A stretch of 64,000 bases of DNA from Flaccisagitta enflata (GCA_965153355.1 OZ231128.1:39556001-39620000), one strand, 5' to 3'; numbered from the stretch's first letter, positions 54,347 to 64,000 are shown. Program-made: numbers and translations. Notes: generated from the letters alone by a model not told the origin.

Positions 54347-55154
54347 TACATCAAAATGAAAAGATCTGGGCCCTCCTCTGGGTCCCTGCATGAAAAAAAG
54401 TGTATTCTCCTCAGCGTACTGCATATGTGTAAATCGTCTTTTTGGTCACCCTTCACTGTACAGCAGAGGGTTACAAAAATCAGACCGGCGAGTTCCGAGT
54501 GAATTCTTTCTTTTTTGCGCACGACAAAAATCTTGCACTCGCACCTTCTCAGCCTTCGGCATGAAAAAATGAATAAAACGGAAAAAAGAAAAGAAATTTC
54601 GGAAGAAATTTTCGATTTTCGTCGTGAATTTCCTCAAATGTCATAAACTCGAAAAAGAAGGAGGACTGGCAACATCACTTGCCAAAGTTGTCAGTTTTAG
54701 AAATCATCTTAAAACGAAAATCGGCGAAAAAAGAAAAATCGTATTCACTCAAGTCTATTAGGTGAAAACGGGTATAAGAATTTTTCTCATGAAAAAATGC
54801 CGACCAAAAGGAATAGACAAAATTTGTTAAAATGTAGGGCCATTTCATTTCAAAAACAAAATTTCAAATTAAATTTTTCAACTCACGTACTACATCTGGA
54901 GAAAACTTCAATAGGCATCAGGGTGTTTTATGATTAATTGCACATTTGTAGTTAATTGCTCATGACTCTATATGGAGTTAGGAGTTTCAGTATCAACTAC
55001 AAGGCTGTTAATACCAGCAATGTATGGTAGAACTATCATTAGGCTTTTGTATGAGTCCCTTTAAATAGGTATCACATAAAACATTTACCATTATATTTCA
55101 GTCAGTGGACAAAGGAATTCAATTACTTCAACAAAATGCGCCTGTTTACCCATG

Positions 55155-55285
55155 ATTTGGAAAAAAGTCGAAGAGACGAAGTCCCTTCGGTCTTTTTGAG
55201 TCCTGCAGAGAAAAACGGATTTCCCTTTATTTTATGAAGCCAAAGGGACCGAAGGGACTTCGTCTCTTCAACTTTTTTTCCAAAT
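55155..55285. mobile_element. Short foldback (131 bp), arms ~37 bp
   Basis: The left arm ATTTGGAAAAAAGTCGAAGA continues GACGAAGTCCCTTCGGTC. The right arm is its near-perfect reverse complement ending CTTTTTTTCCAAAT. It is absent from arm A at the matching site (about 5570). Confidence 0.8.
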
Positions 55286-55447
55286 GAGAGGCTTTGTCCG
55301 TCAGTCCATCCATCGGTCTGTTGGTCCGTCTCTGTCTAAGTGGAAAAAACTAGCAGTCTAGATGCTTGTGTGTGGGGGTTGGGGTTGGGGTGTGGATGGG
55401 GGTTGGTTGCCTCTGTCCACCTGTCCGCAACAATATTGTAACCCCGT
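55286..55447 (+). mobile_element. Hairpin-type short element lacking the hairpin
   Basis: GAGAGGCTTTGTCCGTCAG abuts the foldback at 55155-55285. A G-rich TTGGGGTTGGGGTGTGG part and ACAATATTGTAACCCCG end follow, the reverse of the 2527 and 38935 copies. Confidence 0.6.
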
Positions 55448-55460
55448 AATCCATGAGAGA

Positions 55461-55462
<2 letters not shown>

Positions 55463-55539
<77 letters not shown>

Positions 55540-55560
55540 GAAAGAGAGAAAGAAGGGGAC
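55463..55560 (+). repeat. (GA)n tract
   Basis: GA units with GGG and AAA breaks near the right end. Confidence 0.9.
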
Positions 55561-55614
55561 AGAGAAAATGACAATGGGTAAGAGAGAGAAAAAGAGAGAA
55601 AGAGACCCAAAACC

Positions 55615-55665
55615 TCGCACTTACGACTTTTTTCCTACGGCGAGAGCCGCCTTTACTGGTAAAGA
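55615..55665 (+). repeat. Microsatellite-linked 45-bp motif
   Basis: TTACGACTTTTTTCCTACGG then CGAGAGCCGCCTTTACTGGT. It follows a (GA)n tract (55463-55538). Confidence 0.8.
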
Positions 55666-55888
55666 AAAAAAATTTGTATCCTTTGAGACAAAGGATTTAA
55701 ATTCTTTCTTTAAGCAGTCACATCAACATATATTTCTAAGAACAAGTGTCCAACAACAAGTACTTCAATCAACGTCTCCTATGTCTCCTCATGTACACTG
55801 CTGTCAACCGAACGCGTTCAAATTTTTTCTTTTTTAAAATTTATTTTAAACTAGATCTCCGTCCGTGTTTTTTCATGTTTTCATGTTT

Positions 55889-55990
55889 TTAGATGCGTCC
55901 TCGCATCTCTATGAGAGGCTCTGTACGTAGGAAGGAAGGAAGGAAGGAAGGAAGGAAGGAAGGAAGGAAGGAAGGAAGGTCTGTAACGAG
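55889..55990 (+). mobile_element. Hairpin-type short element, subfamily AGATGCG, with GGAA tract
   Basis: AGATGCG-TCCT-CGCATCT after TTTTT, ATGAGAGGCTCTGTACG, then a (GGAA)n tract at 55929-55978 in the place of the GTCC core. Arm A lacks it. Confidence 0.6.
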
Positions 55991-56204
55991 AAAATTTCTA
56001 AACGCAATTTTTCGGGTTTTCTCTTCATTTCTCTGATGTCTCTTCATGTCTCTTATATTTCTATGTCTCTTTTGTCTCATTTGTCTCTCATGGCTCCTAT
56101 ATGTCTCCTATGTCCCTTATGTCTCTATCATTATATCTTAATATCTTTATATCCTAATCATTTGTTTCATAATATCTTACATCTAAAGAGGACGCATCTA
56201 TTGT

Positions 56205-56510
56205 TGGGAAAAAAATCGAAAAACGTTTTTCGATTTTTTGAGTTTCGCTTAGGAATTAATTTTTTCCATTTTTGCTTGAGGCGTTTTGAGGAAGTTGAGT
56301 CACAACTAGGCTCGCCCGAGGCTGGGGTTGAAATTGGTACAGGGTGAAAGAGGGCACTTTTTTACACCTTCTGGAAAAAATCAGGGCACTGTCGGACTAA
56401 TACTTTAGGCGCTATGAATTTTTTAATCTTTTTTATTTTTTCACATTTTCCGCATTTTTCTCAAAGATCTTTATTTTTCATCGATCTCAATTTTCGGCCT
56501 TAAATAACAA
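56205..56510 (+). repeat. Dispersed repeat with conserved peptide frame, plus copy
   Basis: Begins TTGGGAAAAAAATCG and carries a 24-bp perfect palindrome centred on AAACGTTT near 56225. The frame reads GKKSKNVFRFFEFRLGIN and FEEVESQLGSPEAGVEIGTG. A GGGA tract follows directly. Confidence 0.7.
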
Positions 56511-56519
56511 CAAAAATGA

Positions 56520-56732
56520 GTTCAGCAGAGGGCAGGGAGAGGGAGGGAAGGAGAGGGAGGGAGAGAGAGGGAAGGAGAGGGAGGGAGGGAGAGGGAGGGT
56601 AGGAGAAGGAGTAAGGGAGGGAGGGGAGGGAGGGAGAGGGGGAGGGGGGAGGGAGGAGGAGGGAGGGAGGGAGGGAGGGGGAGCAAGAGTAGGAGGGAGA
56701 GAGGGAGGGGGAGGAAAAGGGAAGGAAAGAGA
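56520..56732 (+). repeat. GGGA-rich polypurine tract
   Basis: GGGA and GGAGA units; reverse of the composition seen at 21080-21400. Confidence 0.9.
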
Positions 56733-56734
56733 AC

Positions 56735-57285
56735 AGGTCGCCCAAGGGCAATATGTGGTCAGCGATACCCGTTGCCCTGCTTTGCCTGATTGTGAATTGG
56801 AGTAAGGGGAAGCAGCGCAGCGGCCCCGAAGGGGACGATGTCCTGTAGAACACAGGTTGACTTTTGTTTGTCCGTTTGTGCATCCGTCTCCCCAAGGCCC
56901 TCTCAGGCCTGAAATATGCCCTCTCAGGCCTTAAATCTGCCCTCTCAGGCTGGGAGGGGAAACATAAGGCCTGAGAAGGCCTGAGAGGGCCTGAGAGGGC
57001 GGATTTCAGACCTGAGAGGGCAAAATTCAGGCCTGAGAGGGCAGATTCAATGCCTGAGAGTGCAGATTTCAGGCCTGCGAGGGCAAATTCAAGGCCTGAA
57101 AAATTTTCAGTGAAAATACATATTCCAGGTCTGAGAGGGTAAATTTCAACCCTGAGAGGGCAGATTTCAGGCCTGGGAGGGCCTGGGAGGACGCACGAAC
57201 GAACGAACGAACGAACGCACGAACGGACGAACGAAAGTCCCCCTGTGTTCTACAGGACATCGTCTCCTTCGGGGCCGCTGCCCAA
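56735..57285 (+). mobile_element. Foldback-minisatellite element
   Basis: ACAGGTCGCCCAAGGGCAAT, arm GCAGCGGCCCCGAAGGGGAC, ~20-bp GGCCTGAGAGGGCAGATTTC units, (GAAC)n at 57187-57215, then CCCCCTGTGTTCTACAGGAC and CCTTCGGGGCCGCTGCCC. It is flanked on both sides by GGGA-rich tracts. Confidence 0.85.
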
Positions 57286-57915
57286 AAAGGGAGGGAGGGA
57301 GAGAGAGGGAGGGGGAGGGAGAGGGGGAGGGAAAGGAAGGGAGAGAGGGAGGGAGGGGTAGGGGGAGGGAGAGATGGAGGGAGAGAGGGAGGGAAGGAGG
57401 TGAGGGAGAGAGAGGGAGAGAGAGGGAGGGAGGGGTAGAGAGAGAGGGGGACGGAGAGCGAGAGGGGGAGGGAGAGCGAGAGGGGGAGGGAGAGCGAGAG
57501 GGGAGGGGAGAGGGAGAGGGAGGGAGGGAGAGGGAGGGAGGGAGGGAGTGAAAAAGAGGGAGGGAGAGGGAGGGAGAAAGAGGGAGGCAGAGCGAGAGAG
57601 GGGAGGGAGAGCGAGAGGGAGAGGGGAGGGAGGGGGAGGGAGAGGAAGGGAGGAGAGAGAGGGGGAGGGAGAGAGGGAGGGAGATAGGGAGAGAGGGAGA
57701 GAGGGAGGGGGAGCGAGAGGGGGAGGGTGAGGGGGAGGAAGAGTGAGAGGGGGAGGGAGAGTGAGAGGGGGAGGGAGAGCAAGAGGGGGAGGGTGAGGGG
57801 AAGTGAGGGAGCGAGGGAGAGGGAGGGAGGGAGAGGGAGGGAGGGAGAATGGGAGGGAAGGAGGGAGGAAGGGAGGGAGCGAGAGAGGGAGGGAGGGAGA
57901 GAGGGAGGGAGCACG
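57285..57915 (+). repeat. GGGA-rich polypurine tract (630 bp)
   Basis: GAGGGAGGGAGA-type units with GAGCGAGAGG variants. It begins at the CCCAAAAAGG end of a foldback-minisatellite element. Confidence 0.95.
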
Positions 57916-58204
57916 GGAGGGAGACAGACACATACATACACACAAACACACACACACATACACACACACCAGAGGTATCACGATTTTTTTCTTTACAGAA
58001 TCGACCAGGTCGATCGAATCATGGTCGATTAAAAAAAAAAAATCGACTCAGTATCGACCACAGGTCAATTTTTTGCCAGTTAGCCCTCTTCCCATATAGA
58101 AATGCTGTCTACTGTCACAGCAACATGTTTGAGAAACCACTCGGTATCACAAGATGAAACATTTGGGATTTTGACCTTTGCTTTGTAGATAATTGTAGTC
58201 GATA

Positions 58205-58580
58205 GAAGAAAAACAATATTGTTGCGGATGGGTAGGCAGGGGCATCCAACCCCCATCCATACCCCAACCCACCCCAAACACTCAAACATCCACAAAAAGT
58301 ATCGAAAAGCTCGATTTCCCACTTTTCAACTATCACCATGATAGACAGACAGATGGACGGACGGACAGACAGACGGACGGATGGATGGACAGACGGACGG
58401 ACAGACAGATGGATGGACGGACGGACAGACAGACGGACAGATGGATGGACGGACGGAAAAACAGACGGATGGATGGACGGACAAACAGACGGACAGACGG
58501 ACAGATGGACGGATGGACAGTTGGACAGACGGATGGATGGACAGACGGAAAAATGGAAGGACTGAGGGACGGACGGACCA
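58205..58580 (-). mobile_element. Hairpin-type short element body with expanded GGAC/GATG core
   Basis: CAATATTGTTGCGGATGGGT start, then CCAACCCCCATCCATACC, then about 240 bp of GGAC, GACA and GATG units. No hairpin follows. It is nested in the hAT-like element 57970-59262. Confidence 0.65.
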
Positions 58581-58764
58581 ATGGACCAACAATTGCAGAA
58601 AGCCTTTTAAAGAATTACTAAAAAGAGTAAAAAAGCACTCATTGGGAGCAGAAGAAAAGTCTGCTGAAAGCCAAAGGTATTTTATGTATTACTTTATCTA
58701 ACTTGTTTTTTTGTTTTTTCTTTTAATTGAACAAGGCGACATTGAGCGCGCTTGTTAGTTTTTT

Positions 58765-58830
58765 TAGTTGCTGACAGTTAACTCTATCTCTAGGCTTTGT
58801 CCGTCCATCTGTTGGTCCATCTGTCGGGCC
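58765..58830 (+). mobile_element. Hairpin-type short element, decayed
   Basis: AGTTGCTGACAGTTAACTCT after TTTTTT, then AGGCTTTGTCCGTCCATCTG. Confidence 0.55.
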
Positions 58831-59262
58831 GTGACGCTTGAGTTAAAAACGCAAAGACATGCATTTACGATTTACGAAGTTGCTCTCAATGCATATCAAT
58901 CTGAGGAGGGTGTAAGCAAGCCCCGTGAAGCTTGACTCAAGCTCGAATTTTCTTGCCTCGATTCCATAGTTTTCTGCACATTTTCATTTTAAACAAATGA
59001 TTTTTTTGATTGTTTTCAATTCATTCATCATTCCATTTTTATTCATTCAACATTAACAGTATTTGGTTTAGCAAGCTTATTTCTTATTTTAAATCAGAGA
59101 TCAATCTCATTTCTAAATTTTTGCTAGCTTCCTTTGTGCTAAAAAAAAAGAAGAAAAAAATCGACCCGATACAGTTGTCATTTGGTGAATCAGGAAGATT
59201 ATTTAGAAATGTAGAAAATCGACCCGATTAATCTTCTAGACGATAGTATCGTGACTTCTCTG

Positions 59263-59269
59263 ACACACA

Positions 59270-59350
<81 letters not shown>
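59263..59350 (+). repeat. (CA)n tract
   Basis: About 43 CA units; together with 57930-57969 it probably was one tract before the hAT-like insertion. Confidence 0.9.
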
Positions 59351-59354
<4 letters not shown>

Positions 59355-59359
59355 CAGCC

Positions 59360-59402
59360 CTTACGATTTTTTTTCCGGTCGGCGAGAGCCGCCTTTACTG
59401 GG
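59360..59402 (+). repeat. Microsatellite-linked 45-bp motif
   Basis: TTACGATTTTTTTTCCGGTC then GGCGAGAGCCGCCTTTACTG. It abuts a (CA)n tract (59263-59350). Confidence 0.8.
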
Positions 59403-60066
59403 ACATCTCTTGGCCTTGTTTTCTCTAACAATGGGCATCTTGACACATTCTTCGTAGATGTCGATGAAGTTGAGTCCATGTAAGCACGCAATTTGTTTTT
59501 TTATTCAATTCTTTTTTAAAGACCAAGAAAATATCGAGTATTTCAACCAGAAGGCATGAGCCAGAGATCGTTTCGCTGCAAGAGCTTAGAATTGGGGTAT
59601 TACCGTACACTTTCACAAATGATTAGGTCAAGCGGTTTTTCAATTTTCAAACAGAAGAATAAATGGAAAAATATTATGGATGGTGCTTACGGCAAGCTAG
59701 TTTTGCGCTCTTTTTCTTTCTTTTTTTTGGCAGACTTTTCTAGTCATAGTTTTCTTAAAAATGCATGTGAGAGATTTGTTTACAAAAAAAATCAAGGCGC
59801 AGAATGCCATGGAAACGACCGGATAGAACTCCTACAAATGCCTTGAGACCTGATCAAATAGCTCAGTTGCCCAATTCCTATGGTTCGGTAAGGATTGACT
59901 GGCAGCGTTGTAAAACGTCAGCCGGACATTTAGGCGTGGTTAGTCGCACAAACGCAGCAATATGATTTTTTGGCATTTATCTAAAGCCACATATTCATCA
60001 GTCGTGCATTTCTGCAGCTCTCATGAAGAATGTTTAACCAGTAGAAACTAAGCTCGGATTTAAAAA

Positions 60067-60177
60067 CAAGGCCAAGTAGGCCAATAGGTGCGACGTGTGG
60101 ATCGTCGAACGAATGCGTTACAGACAGACAGACCGACCGACGGACACAGCCAGTTATAGAGGTGCTTTGTCGCACCT
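60067..60177 (-). mobile_element. Hairpin-type short element, subfamily AGGTGC (111 bp), with empty site
   Basis: Plus strand starts CAAGGCCAAGTAGGCC and ends with the palindrome AGGTGC-TTTGTC-GCACCT followed by A's. Arm A has only AAAAAA at 6571-6576, so the element sits inside an A-run with no other duplicated bases. A sister copy is at 15992-16122. Between the ends lies a short run of GACA/GACC/GACG units. Confidence 0.9.
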
Positions 60178-60459
60178 AAAAAGATTCTTTTTATGGAAAA
60201 AAAATGTCTGAAAACCAAATGTGGTGCATCTCTTATTTTCTTTCCCGATTAAACAGAGTTTCTACAGGGTTCAGATACCCATGTCCCATGAGAGGGTATT
60301 TTTTTTTCAATTTTAGGTGGTTATTTGATCAATTTTGAATGGTCATTTCTTTACAATTTTGTCATTCTAAACTTTTCTTGGACAGTTGTAAATGAGGCAA
60401 TGACGGTGGACATTCAAGCATTAGTGGTTTCTTCGTCGGTGCAACCTCACCCACCAGAA

Positions 60460-60603
60460 ATGTCACTAAGTCAAATATCTGGAGACGTTGAGGATGAAGA
60501 AAGACTGAGAAAGGCGAAGAATGTGATGAGAGCTGCGTTGGAGTTGGTGAAGCGTGAAAAGCTGACTTGGGAAGAAAGAGACGCCGCACTCATAATTAAT
60601 GAG
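60460..60603 (+). pseudogene. Second copy of NAS-like exon 1, apparently isolated
   Basis: Encodes MSLSQISGDVEDEERLRKAK through EERDAALIINE, then the same donor GTAAAC as at 7004. The frame is also open upstream to an ATG at 60400. No counterpart of exon 2, 3 or 4 is visible between here and the window end, and homology with the first copy stops near 60822. It is either an orphan exon from a partial duplication or the first exon of a second gene with a long intron reaching beyond 64,000. The exon has no indels relative to the first copy, whereas the flanks have many. Confidence 0.6.
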
Positions 60604-60822
60604 GTAAACATTAGCATTGCTTTCAGACGACTCTTTTCGGGCAGCGACCCCCAAAGTGGCCGATGACCATCGTTTTCTTACATGTTTTTATGAATTTTTC
60701 CTTTTCTGCCTCCTTTTTTACTCCCGTCTATAAAAGCTCAAATCCCAGCCTGAAAGGTCCAATCCGTGCGTTGAGTATCTTATCACAACCTCCAGGTTTT
60801 CACATAGCAGGGTCTTTTAAGT

Positions 60823-61430
60823 AGGGTTATAAAATCCTGGGAGCATCCACCATTTCAACTTTTGTTCATCTTTTGAATTTTTAACGTGTATCCATAGTAA
60901 TACAATGATTATTCAAAGAGTAAATTACGTGGTTTATAGGTTGAATGTTCGGTAAAGAAGGTGTATCAACCTGTTGGCAACAGTAACTCACTCATAGGAT
61001 GTAAAAAAATTGAGCTCGATCGTTCCGAAAAGATTTCAGTGAACCACCAAATATTTTTCAAGTTTGTCATTGAATCTCCGCTCCGTTTATGGCGGCTTCA
61101 ACAAGATTCACAAATGGGGATGTGCTCCTTAAAAAATCTGAGCTGGAGCAAAAAACCGCATCCAAATCGGATGACGCAGAAAAACGCAGGAGCCGCGCAT
61201 GTGTTAAAAAAATTAATTCGAAAAAAAATCATCAAGGTTGTTGTCTTGCTTAAGCGCCGCGAAATTGCGGCTGTTACGAATACTGATCAGAAGAAGAATT
61301 TTCCTTCATGCACCATTTTTTAAAAAAATAACTGATTAAGTATATGCTTCAGCATATCATTCGAATCCTCTTTTCATGAGGAATACGAAAATAATAATGG
61401 ATATTATTTTCTCAAAAAGCTGTGGCTGTT
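60823..61430 (+). other. Unassigned, one open frame
   Basis: A plus frame of about 120 residues (60961-61323) is rich in Lys and Arg, including KKLIRKKIIKVVVLLKRRE. I do not recognise it. It could be a transposase scrap or chance. No NAS-like exon 2 is present here. Confidence 0.25.
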
Positions 61431-61432
61431 GT

Positions 61433-63273
61433 GACCACAGACTCAAAAACCTTTCCCACAGACCCGAAAACAGCGACCAAAAACTTGAAACTTGCAACCA
61501 CAGACATGGAAATCGCGTCCACAAACTCAGATATCGCACCCACAGAGTCGGAAATCGCACCCACAGACTCAGAAATCACTACCACAGCATCGGAAATTGT
61601 GCCCACAGAGTCGAAAATTGTGCCCACAGAGTCGGAGATTGCGCCCACAGACTCGGAGATTGCGCCCACAGACTTGGAAATCGCACCCCCAGACTCGGAG
61701 ATTGCACCTACAGACTCGGAAATCGCCCCCACACTCAGAAATCGCCTCCACAGACTCGGAAATTGCGCCCACAGACTTGGAAGTCGCGCTCACAGTTTTG
61801 GAAATCGAGACCACAGACTTGGAAATTGAGACCACAGACTCGGAAATTGAGACCACAGACTCGAAAATCAAGACCACAGACTCAAAAATTGAGACCACAG
61901 ACTCGGAAATTGAGACCACAGACTTGGAAATTGAGACCACAGACTCGGAAATCAACCACAGACTTGGAAATTGAGACCACAGACTCGGAATTCAAGACTA
62001 CAGACTCAGAATTCAAGACTACAGACTCGGAATTCAAGACTACAGACTTGGAAATTGAGACCACCGACTCGGAAATCGAGACCACCGACTCGGAAATTGA
62101 GACCACAGACTCGGAAATCGAGACCACAGACTCGGAAATCGAGACCACAGACTCGGAAATCGAGACCACAGACTCGGAAATCGAGACCACAGACTCGGAA
62201 ATCGAGACCACAGACTCGGAAATCGAGACCACAGACTCGGAAATCGAGACCACAGACTCGGAAATTGAGACCACAGACTCGGAAATCGAGACCACAGACT
62301 CGGAAATCGAGACCACAGACTCGAAAATTGAGACCACAGACTCGGAAATGGAGACCACAGACTCGGAAATCGAGACCACAGACTCGGAAATCGAGACCAC
62401 AGACTCGGAAATCAAGACCACAGACTTGGAAATCGAGACCACAGACTCGGAAATCGAGACCACAGACTCGGAAATCGAGACCACAGACTCGGAAATCGAG
62501 ACCACAGACTCGGAAATCGAGACCACGACTCGGAAATCGAGACCACAGACTCGGAAATTGAGACCACAGACTCGGAAATCGAGACCACAGACTCGGAAAT
62601 CGAGACCACAGACTCGGAAATCACCCAGATACTCGAAATCGAGACCACAGACTCGGAAATCGAGACCACAGACTCGGAAATCGAGACCACAGACTCGGAA
62701 ATCGAGACCACAGACTCGGAACTTGAGACCACAGACTCGGATATCGAGACCACAGACTTGGATATCGAGACCACAGACTCGGAAATCGAGACCACAGACT
62801 CGGAAATCGAGACCACAGACTCGGAAATCGAGACCATAGACTCGGAAATCGAGACCACAGACTCGGAAATCGAGACCACAGACTCGGAAATTGAGACCAC
62901 AGACTCGGAACTTGAGACCACAGACTCGGAACTCGAGACCACAGACTCGAAAATTGAGACCACAGACTCGGAAATCGAGACCACAGACTTGGAAATTGAG
63001 ACCACAGACTCGGAAATCGAGACCACAGACTCGGAACTCGAGACCACAGACTCGGAAATTGAGACCACAAACTCGGAAATTGAGACCACAGACTCGGAAA
63101 TCGAGACCAAAAACTCGGATATCGAGACCACAGACTCGGATATTGAGACCACAGACTCGGATATCGAGATCACAGACTCGGATATCGAGACCACAGACTC
63201 GGATATCGAGACCACAGACTCGGATATCGAGACCACAGACTCGGATATCGAGACCACAGACTCGGATATCGAG
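61433..63273 (+). repeat. 21-bp minisatellite, ~87 copies, open in all frames
   Basis: The unit is GAGACCACAGACTCGGAAAT plus C. The first ~370 bp hold diverged units (CCCACAGACTCGGAAATCGC type). Frames read ETTDSEI, RPQTRKS and DHRLGNR on plus, and similarly open heptads on minus. Single-base indels shift the frame (for example near 61735, 61950, 62525 and 62625), which argues against coding. Most variants are TCG to TTG or ATCG to ATTG. Confidence 0.95.
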
Positions 63274-63275
63274 TG

Positions 63276-63347
63276 AGCAAGCGAGCCGGTGAATGGAGCA
63301 AGGAAGCCAAGCAGACCGCTGCAAAAGCGAGTGAGCGGTGGGAGCGA
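63276..63347 (-). repeat. Dispersed GAGTGAGCAAGCGAG repeat
   Basis: GAGTGAGCAAGCGAGCCGGT then GAATGGAGCAAGGAAGCC, the reverse of the CTCGCTCACTC family. It terminates the 21-bp array. Confidence 0.5.
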
Positions 63348-63437
63348 ACAAACATAGCGGGCATCCAACCCGCATCCACACCCAAACCCCCACACACGGA
63401 CCGACAAAGCCATATTTGAGGTTGCTTCATCATTTGG

Positions 63438-63558
63438 GAAGGAGCAGTGAGGCCAAAGACCGCAAAAAAATAAACAAAAAAGTTAAGTGTGACGGACTGA
63501 CACATGGACGGATGGACCGACCAACAAAGCGGGTTGTTGGGTCGCGTCGCACGCGACT
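63438..63558 (-). mobile_element. Hairpin-type short element, subfamily GTCGCG
   Basis: GAAGGAGCAGTGAGGCCAAA, GACGGAC core, then GTCGCGTCGCACGCGACT and AAAAAG. The CAAGGCC end is missing. Confidence 0.75.
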
Positions 63559-63595
63559 AAAAAGATGAAATCGGGCTAGCGTAGCGGCCAAGAGA

Positions 63596-63605
63596 GAGAG
63601 TGAGA

Positions 63606-63661
<56 letters not shown>
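63596..63661 (+). repeat. (GA)n tract
   Basis: GA units with two GAGTGAG breaks at the left. Confidence 0.95.
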
Positions 63662-63665
<4 letters not shown>

Positions 63666-63750
63666 CTGTTGTAATCGTAACTCTGATTCCGAAACTTCCT
63701 TCGAATCTTTTTATTCCACCTCCCAACATTTACGTTCGTGGACACATTCC

Positions 63751-63784
63751 CACACACACACATTCGTACACACAGACACACACA

Positions 63785-63827
<43 letters not shown>

Positions 63828-63830
63828 TCG
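63751..63830 (+). repeat. (CA)n tract
   Basis: CA units with ACAGACA and ATTC breaks. The window end (63840-64000) shows nothing further. Confidence 0.9.
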
Positions 63831-64000
63831 CACACACGAGCACACATTCTCAGTGAATGTGTGTGTGAAAATGTGTGTTGACCTAACCGTAGATGAATAT
63901 GATCGTGAATGAAATGACTAGTAACATGAATGATGAACGTGATGAGTTCTCATACAATTTTATTCGTTTTCAGCGATTTTTTACTCAAGCGTGACTGACC

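Larger units (their letters stand above)
50570..54432. repeat. 80-bp inverted repeat pair bounding an arm B insertion
   Basis: About 80 bases at 50575-50660 are repeated in reverse at 54345-54432 (shared strings TACGCTGAGGAGAATACAC and GAGGAGGGCCCAGATCTTTT). Arm A homology resumes at about 54436. The pair may be the ends of one large composite insertion, later filled with nested repeats. Confidence 0.6.
57970..59262. mobile_element. hAT-like element inserted in a CA microsatellite (1293 bp)
   Basis: Ends CAGAGGTATCACGAT and, reversed, CAGAGAAGTCACGATA form inverted repeats. Both flanks read ACACACAC, consistent with an 8-bp duplication inside a (CA)n tract that now sits on both sides (57930-57969 and 59263-59350). 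The interior carries repeated ATCGACC strings and a GGAC/GATG-rich short element (58205-58580). No transposase is seen. Confidence 0.75.
45877..60822 (+). repeat. Segmental duplication, arm B, inflated by insertions
   Basis: Same order and orientation as arm A but about 14.9 kb long. The extra length is insertions: 46114-48061, 48922-49531, about 50100-54430, 55155-55600, and about 55890-59415, plus a 111-bp element at 60067-60177. Arm A serves as the empty-site reference for these. Confidence 0.85.

Noticed and set aside
60961-61323. Lys/Arg-rich frame as a transposase or second NAS exon
   Set aside because: No recognisable catalytic motif and no similarity to exon 2 or 3 of the NAS-like gene.
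61376-63393. Possible ~500-residue heptad-repeat proteins on both strands
   Set aside because: Frames exist on both strands because the 21-bp unit lacks stops; indels shift the plus frame several times and substitutions follow CpG decay rather than codon position.

Overview
This is eukaryotic, mostly non-coding DNA from a repeat-rich genome. It has long di- to tetranucleotide tracts, several minisatellites, dozens of short interspersed elements, nested DNA-transposon relics and canonical GT-AG introns. I cannot name the species. An invertebrate, alga or protist would all fit. The coding exons are rich in CpG, while the surroundings are AT-rich. Many repeat variants differ by C-to-T at CpG, which hints at CpG methylation outside genes.

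Only one gene can be supported well. It is a four-exon plus-strand gene (6875-7003, 7576-7712, 8012-9371, 12956-14002) whose intron phases match at every junction and whose total of 2673 nt is exactly 891 codons. Its conserved blocks match the nicotianamine synthase (NAS) fold: an N-terminal helical part, an NYxxLVxxEL block, a glycine-rich SAM-binding strand, an acidic LIDMD strand end and an RKRNVQGMSEILYE block. The predicted 890 residues are about three times the usual NAS length, because low-complexity insertions (Asp/Asn-rich, poly-Glu, Lys/Arg/Glu-rich, poly-Ser) lie between the conserved blocks.

Layout. 0-2.4 kb: foldback-minisatellite elements and plain AT-rich DNA. 2.5-7.2 kb: arm A of a segmental duplication, ending with exon 1 of the gene. 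7.5-14 kb: the rest of the gene, with a 3.6 kb last intron packed with repeats. 14-24 kb: microsatellites, a 39-bp array and a 1.2 kb hAT-like element with a perfect 8-bp target duplication. 24.3-35.1 kb: an inverted duplication flanking a 4.35 kb G-rich 81-bp minisatellite. 35-45 kb: foldback elements, a ~180-bp satellite, a 69-bp array and a small hAT element. 45.9-60.8 kb: arm B of the duplication, inflated threefold by insertions and carrying a second, isolated copy of exon 1. 61.4-63.3 kb: a 21-bp array open in all six frames.

The most striking repeat system is a set of short elements that share one plan: a terminal palindrome next to TAAAA, then GTCY tetranucleotides, and in the best copies a CAAGGCC opposite end. 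The palindrome sequence differs between subfamilies, but both stem arms change together. One 111-bp member has its empty site in the other duplication arm, with insertion inside an A-run. This plan recalls Helentron-associated (HINE/DINE-1/mini-me) elements. Comparing the two duplication arms, and the two inverted copies, gives precise boundaries for several other elements.
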